DNA from: CAVVXN01 sp963772585
Lineage (GTDB): Bacteria > Planctomycetota > PLA2 > JAEUHO01
Assembly (NCBI GenBank): GCA_963772585.1
Contig: CAVYXV010000009.1
Span: forward strand, 124,001 to 188,000
Length of the DNA: 64,000 nt
Direction of reading: 5' to 3'
Both the position numbers and the translations under genes were made by a program. Numbering within the stretch: the first letter of the stretch is position 1; each line of letters begins with the position of its first letter. This document shows positions 60,526 to 64,000 of the stretch, one piece after another. The notes below the pieces were generated by a model that saw only the letters and a list, made by a program, of their open reading frames with translations, did no database searches and was not told where the DNA came from.

Positions 60526-60527
60526 CG

Positions 60528-61931
60528 TCACCGCCTCAGCGTGCCCAACTCGCGCCAGTACAGGCGTTCGATGAGGACCTCGTTGACGCCCTCGATGTCC
60601 CCGAGCGCCTCGTCGTAGTGGAAGGAGGTGTTGCCGTGGACCCGGATCTGCTGCGCGACGAGCGCGCCGAAGAGGTCGCCGTTCCCTCCGAGGGTCGCGT
60701 CGCGGTAGGGGGCGTAGATGGCCATGGAGGCCAGGGCGCCGCCGTGCAGCGCGATTTCGCCGCTCGCGGGATTGAAGCCGGGCGGCAGCGGGTAGGGGTG
60801 AGCGAAGATCCGGCAGTCGGACGGTCGCCCGCCGTCGTTCAGGATGCCGCCGCCCCCGAGGTCCAGGTTGCCCGTCACGTAGATCTTGCAGGGACCCTGG
60901 ATCTCGAGGCTCGCGCCGCCCGTCAGCTCGAGGTCGCTGAAGAAGTAGGTCCCGCCGGGCAGGACGAGGCGGGTCTGGCCCGTGGCCTTGAGCGAGAGGT
61001 CCCCCCGGTCGTAGCCGACCTGGCTCCAGCTGGAGGGAGAGACGAGGCCTTCGTCGCCACCGTCGTCTTCGCAACCGTCGCCGCCGTCGTCGCCACTCTC
61101 GTCCTTCGTGCCCCCCTTTCCGTTGCCGTTCCCATTCCCGTTCCCGTTCCCGTTCCCGTTCCCGCACCCGCCGCTGGCACGGACGAGCATGTTCTCGTTT
61201 GCGGGGTCCTGGTAGGCGGCGAGGAAGTCCTCCAGCCGCGGGGCCTGGATCTCCAGCTCGCCCGTGCGCGGGACGGTGTCCCCCACGTCGGGATGGCCGT
61301 GGATCGTCGTCTCCCGATTCGGTCCGGGGATCGCGTTCCCCCGCACGCACGCCGCGGTGCCGCCGAGGTCGATGTCGCCATTGCTGCCGACGTGGCCGTG
61401 CCGGCGGGCGTAGAGCCCCCCGCCGTCCATGTTGACCGCCTGGGAACTCCAATTCCCGTCCCGCGAGTCGAAGGAGTCCGTCGAGATCGAGCCCTTCAGG
61501 TCCAGGTCGTCGCGGGCGAAGAGCCCCTCGACCCAGTACCCGGAGTCGCGTCGCCGGATCCCGACGCCGATGCGGCGGACACTGGGGCCGAACTCGCCGC
61601 GAGCGACCAGATCCCAGCGGTCGGGCAGATCGGGGTCCTGGGTGGCCGTGACCTCGTACCGGCCGCCGGAGAGTTCGCCCTGGACGACGCCGACACCGTC
61701 CCCGTTGGCGTCGGCGAGCGCGTAGATCTCCATCTCGGAGGCGACGAGCCCCGCCTCGGCGATCTCGAGGGCCTTGGCAGCCGTCTCCCGGTGATGGATG
61801 GCCTTTCGGTCGGCCAGGCCGCTCTGGAGCGCGGCGGCCGACAGCCCTCCCAACGCGAGGACGAGAAAGAGAACGCTGAGGAGGATGTGCCCCCGTTCGC
61901 GCTCTCCCTGCCGGGTGTTGGAACGAATCAC
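60528..61931 (-). CDS. PilX-like pilus-associated protein with a (Gly-Asn)7 tract
   Basis: 467 residues. The N-terminal hydrophobic segment (about 15-36, 'ILLSVLFLVLALGGLSAAAL') with the downstream 'AAKALEIAEAGLVASE' turn is typical of PilX N-domains. The large C-terminal region (about 120-467) has beta-rich 'GDIDLGG', 'LSLKATGQTRLVLPGGTYFF' and 'GDLFGALVAQQIRVHGNTSFHYDE', a pattern common to DUF7305-like domains fused to PilX. It is split by a Gly-Asn repeat (about 257-270) and an acidic Asp/Glu/Gly run. GTG 61931 is chosen because AAGGGGA is five bases upstream and it begins just before the hydrophobic segment. Confidence 0.75.
   Translation of the reverse strand: MIRSNTRQGERERGHILLSVLFLVLALGGLSAAALQSGLADRKAIHHRETAAKALEIAEAGLVASEMEIYALADANGDGVGVVQGELSGGRYEVTATQDPDLPDRWDLVARGEFGPSVRRIGVGIRRRDSGYWVEGLFARDDLDLKGSISTDSFDSRDGNWSSQAVNMDGGGLYARRHGHVGSNGDIDLGGTAACVRGNAIPGPNRETTIHGHPDVGDTVPRTGELEIQAPRLEDFLAAYQDPANENMLVRASGGCGNGNGNGNGNGNGNGKGGTKDESGDDGGDGCEDDGGDEGLVSPSSWSQVGYDRGDLSLKATGQTRLVLPGGTYFFSDLELTGGASLEIQGPCKIYVTGNLDLGGGGILNDGGRPSDCRIFAHPYPLPPGFNPASGEIALHGGALASMAIYAPYRDATLGGNGDLFGALVAQQIRVHGNTSFHYDEALGDIEGVNEVLIERLYWRELGTLRR
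61121..61162. repeat. Hexanucleotide microsatellite CGTTCC, seven units
   Basis: Seven 6-bp units (variants CGTTGC and CATTCC included, four perfect in a row) encode Gly-Asn seven times on the minus strand. Gain or loss of units keeps the reading frame and changes only linker length. Confidence 0.85.
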
Positions 61932-61999
61932 CTTGTCCCCTTCAGGGCCCGTCCGTGAACCACTGTCGGCCTTTCCAACCGTGGTTCCCGGCCAGGCTC

Positions 62000-62539
62000 T
62001 CAGTTGCGGAGCGAGACGGCCGTCTCGCTCGTGACTCTTGCGACGTGGCTCGTGCTCCTGGCGTAGTAGGTGGTCAGCCGGATCGCGAGGACGTTGCCCT
62101 CGCGCCGGACCTGGAAGCCCCCCTGAGGGACCCGGTCCGCGAGGATCTCCTCGTTCGAGCCGTCCACGAGCCAGAGCGCACCAGGGCTTTCGACGCCCGA
62201 CACGGGCCGCGAGGACGCGCGCCACTCGACGCGCTGCGGTTCCGTCAACTCCCGGTCGCGGAGGTCCACCCCGGTCACCCGCTGGAAGAGGGGGGCCGTG
62301 GAGATCCCTTCCTCGTCGAAGCCTTCCAGCGTCGAGCCGGAGACGCCCCGGAGCACGCTGGCGACGTAGGTGAGGTTGCGGCGGTGCTCCGCGTGCGCAA
62401 GCGTGTGGACGTCCGACTCCTTCGTCATTTCGGACGTCGTCCCCAGCAGCGATGTCGCCACGCCGAGGATGACGACGCCGAGAAAGGAGGAGACCGTGAC
62501 CTCCAGGAGCGTGAACCCCCGCTGGCCGAGCCGTGTCAT
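62000..62539 (-). CDS. PilW/GspJ-like minor pseudopilin
   Basis: 179 residues. The leader MTRLGQRG precedes FTLLEVTVSSFLGVVILG: cleavage after Gly, Phe at +1, Glu at +5, as in type II/IVa prepilins. A C-terminal globular beta domain of ~140 residues has 'VTGVDLRDRELTEPQRVEW' and 'GALWLVDGS'. Its start overlaps the stop of the PilV-like gene by 4 bp (ATGA). Confidence 0.82.
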   Translation of the reverse strand: MTRLGQRGFTLLEVTVSSFLGVVILGVATSLLGTTSEMTKESDVHTLAHAEHRRNLTYVASVLRGVSGSTLEGFDEEGISTAPLFQRVTGVDLRDRELTEPQRVEWRASSRPVSGVESPGALWLVDGSNEEILADRVPQGGFQVRREGNVLAIRLTTYYARSTSHVARVTSETAVSLRN

Positions 62540-63129
62540 CGTCGTCCCCCCAGCCACGTCGAGAAGCGGAGCTCGCAGGCCGGCCGGCCCGGAGGGGTCC
62601 AGTGGAAGGTCAACGAGAGCGGCAGGGCCCGGTAGTCGTCGTCCCGCGCCTCGGCGTCGATGTCGCCGTCGCCGTCGAGATCCCGGGGAAGGCCGAACCA
62701 GGGCTCGTCCAGGTCCTCCCGGAGGCTCTTCGTGGTCGGGTCGAGGGGGACCTCCACTCGCACGACCATCGAGTCCAACTCGGAAGGGAGAACGAAGTCG
62801 GGGTAGTAGGTGTCGGGCGCGTACGCCCGCCGTCCGTTGGCGAGCGCGACCCCTCCCGGGAGGTTCGTGGCGATCTGGACCGTGCGGATGCGGCCGAGGA
62901 GGCCGGCGAAGTCCTCGTCGCCGCGCATGCGCTCGATGAACTGGCGCGCGAGCTGGAGCGCCTCGCTCCGGTACTGGCCGTCCGCGGCCATCTGGTGCTC
63001 GCTGAGGGTGCTGGCCACGTGTCCCAGCATGGCGATCGAGATCACCACGCCGCCGCACAGCACTTCCAACATCGTGAAGCCGCCTTGTCGCATGCGTCGG
63101 GGAGCGCGAGGGGTGGTCGCCGTTGCCAT
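62536..63129 (-). CDS. PilV-like minor pseudopilin
   Basis: 197 residues from ATG 63129. The prepilin motif RQGG/FTMLEVLCGGVVISIAML is clear (Gly-Phe cleavage, Glu at +5). The C-domain contains 'SEALQLARQFIERMRGDEDF' typical of PilV and an acidic 'DLDGDGDIDAEARDDDY' loop that may bind Ca2+. Start is uncertain: ATG 63201 would lengthen the leader, ATG 63093 would give a five-residue leader. First gene of the pseudopilin operon PilV, PilW, PilX, HEAT. Confidence 0.8.
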   Translation of the reverse strand: MATATTPRAPRRMRQGGFTMLEVLCGGVVISIAMLGHVASTLSEHQMAADGQYRSEALQLARQFIERMRGDEDFAGLLGRIRTVQIATNLPGGVALANGRRAYAPDTYYPDFVLPSELDSMVVRVEVPLDPTTKSLREDLDEPWFGLPRDLDGDGDIDAEARDDDYRALPLSLTFHWTPPGRPACELRFSTWLGGRR

Positions 63130-63471
63130 GTCGGCCTGCCTATTGCCGCGTCGGAACTGCCGAGGCGGCCGGACGATTTCTTGGGACTTCATGATCGACA
63201 TGCCGCATGGGAGGTCTTGACATCGCCTTTATCGACCGGGGCGCCTTCCGGGGGCCCCGTGCTGGAGACGCCGGATCTGGGCCGCCAGGCGGGTGGACGT
63301 CTACGAAGGTCGACGCGGATCGCCCCGGATTGTTCGTGCGTCCGGGGCCCGGGCTGGAGGGGGGGGGCTTTCGCCTGGGGGGGCCTCACCACGGGAAGCG
63401 CCCGTGATCCTCGGGCCCCGGCGGCCGTGCCGCGGGGCCCCTCCCGGCGTTTGCACCTCCAAGGAGGATCC
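63130..63471. other. Divergent spacer with G tracts and strong hairpins
   Basis: About 340 bp. G runs of nine (63359-63367) and seven (63377-63383) with flanking GGG/GGGG could form a quadruplex. CACGGG/CCCGTG (63390-63406) and a longer stem GGGCCCC-G-GCGGC/GCCGC-GGGGCCC (63413-63440, one bulge) follow, ending 32 bases before the ATG at 63472. No credible ORF. Confidence 0.45.
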
Positions 63472-64000
63472 ATGCGGCCCGGGCTCGCGCTCCTGCTCCT
63501 ACCGGTCCTGTGCCTCCCCACCTGGGCCGACGGGTACGCGGAGACGGAGTACCGGCAGAAGACGACCGGCATCGAGCCGGCGCTGAGGCTGAGCATCCAC
63601 GAGGCGATCCGCCTCGGCGTCCGGCGCCTCCGCGCCCGCCAGGACCCTCGAGGGTGGGTCGCAGAGCGTCCGGAGTCCGTCCGGGGCACCGGCGAGACCG
63701 CGGTCGCAGCCCTCGCGCTCCGCCACGCGGGCATCCCCGACGCCCTCGACGGCGTGGGGCCCGCCATCCGTTGGCTCCTGGACCGCCGCGGGAAGACCTG
63801 CCTCGCCGACACCTACTCCGCGGGCCTCGTGAGCCTGCTGCTCGCCGCCGACGAGACCCAGCCCCGCTTCCGGGAGTAGATCCACGAGCGCCGGGCGCAG
63901 GGCCCGCGGACCCGTGGCGGCTACGGGAGCCACGCGACCTCGAGCGCGCTGGGACCGGAGGACCTCTCCACGGCCCCGTGCGGCGCGCTGGGGACGGGGG
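63472..64000 (+). pseudogene. Prenyltransferase/squalene-oxidase-repeat-like gene with in-frame stop, cut by window end
   Basis: ATG 63472 with AAGGAGGA upstream encodes a signal peptide (PGLALLLLPVLCLPTWA) and the start of an alpha-alpha barrel: 'IHEAIRLGVRRLRARQDPRGW', 'ETAVAALALRHAGIPDALDGVGPAIRWLLD'. TAG at 63877-63879 stops it after 135 residues, but the same frame continues with family-like sequence ('IHERRAQGPRTRGGYGSHAT' and beyond) to the window end. TGG to TAG (Trp to stop) would explain it. The region after the stop departs from the usual 'GWGYG...DLSNTQ' pattern, so the gene may be decaying. Confidence 0.6.

Noticed and set aside
63217..63245. TTGACA as a -35 promoter element for the gene at 63472
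   Set aside because: No plausible -10 hexamer lies 16-18 bases downstream and the distance to the start codon is large.
1..64000. CRISPR arrays, prophage, integrases, insertion sequences, restriction or toxin-antitoxin systems
   Set aside because: No spaced short repeats, transposase or integrase motifs or paired toxin genes were seen; the single HNH protein lacks defence neighbours.

Overview
The window is about 70% G+C bacterial DNA that is densely coded on both strands. A diderm (Gram-negative type) envelope is indicated by a heavy-metal RND pump, several lipoproteins, an outer-membrane secretin and a Tad pilus system. Kelch/Ig-like and HEAT-repeat exported proteins, a membrane Ser/Thr kinase with a sulfatase-modifying-factor domain and a prenyltransferase-barrel-like pseudogene are typical of uncultured high-GC lineages such as deep-branching Planctomycetota. 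That placement is inferred from gene content only; no rRNA is present. No prophage, integrase, insertion sequence or CRISPR array was seen, so this looks like a chromosomal backbone segment.

Layout. 1-2.1 kb: 3' end of a CusA-type RND pump, a His-rich lipoprotein and a methyltransferase. 2.1-8.3 kb: Bax-inhibitor-like protein, HNH protein, malic enzyme, NodIJ-like ABC exporter, SixA-like phosphatase. 8.4-10.9 kb: kelch lipoprotein, first copy of a 240-bp repeat, GAF protein. 11-17.1 kb (minus): 2-oxoacid dehydrogenase operon with two E1-alpha genes, E1-beta, E2 and E3. 17.3-25.6 kb: kinase/SUMF1 fusion, tRNA-Leu, two-component pair, large HEAT-like protein. 25.7-30.2 kb (minus): Sir2, AstE-like deacylase, RimK, RimB and a galactokinase-like gene, with a truncated gene at the end. 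30.4-34.6 kb: FolE, DUF2203, a NifU-like protein that has lost its assembly cysteines, dodecin, second copy of the 240-bp repeat, GlcD-like oxidase. 34.7-41 kb: exported protein with an internal duplication, endonuclease III coupled to a degenerate PolX, redoxin, tRNA-Lys, M15-like peptidase. 41.2-44 kb: YD/Asp-repeat lipoprotein and a glycerophosphodiesterase-like protein.

44-56.1 kb (minus) is a complete Tad (Flp pilus) locus read Flp pilin, TadV, TadE, CpaB, TadG-like, TadZ, TadA, TadB, TadC, TPR lipoprotein, a tiny Cys-rich lipoprotein, secretin. A hybrid sensor kinase faces it divergently and carries a one-base frameshift in a G tract. 59.6-63.1 kb (minus) is a separate minor-pseudopilin operon (PilV-, PilW- and PilX-like) ending in a HEAT protein. 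The window ends in a gene broken by an amber codon.

The most notable items are a PolX pseudoenzyme translationally coupled to Nth, a NifU reduced to its ferredoxin domain, a RimB-RimK-AstE-Sir2 protein-modification cluster, and a structured 240-bp repeat found in two convergent intergenic gaps.
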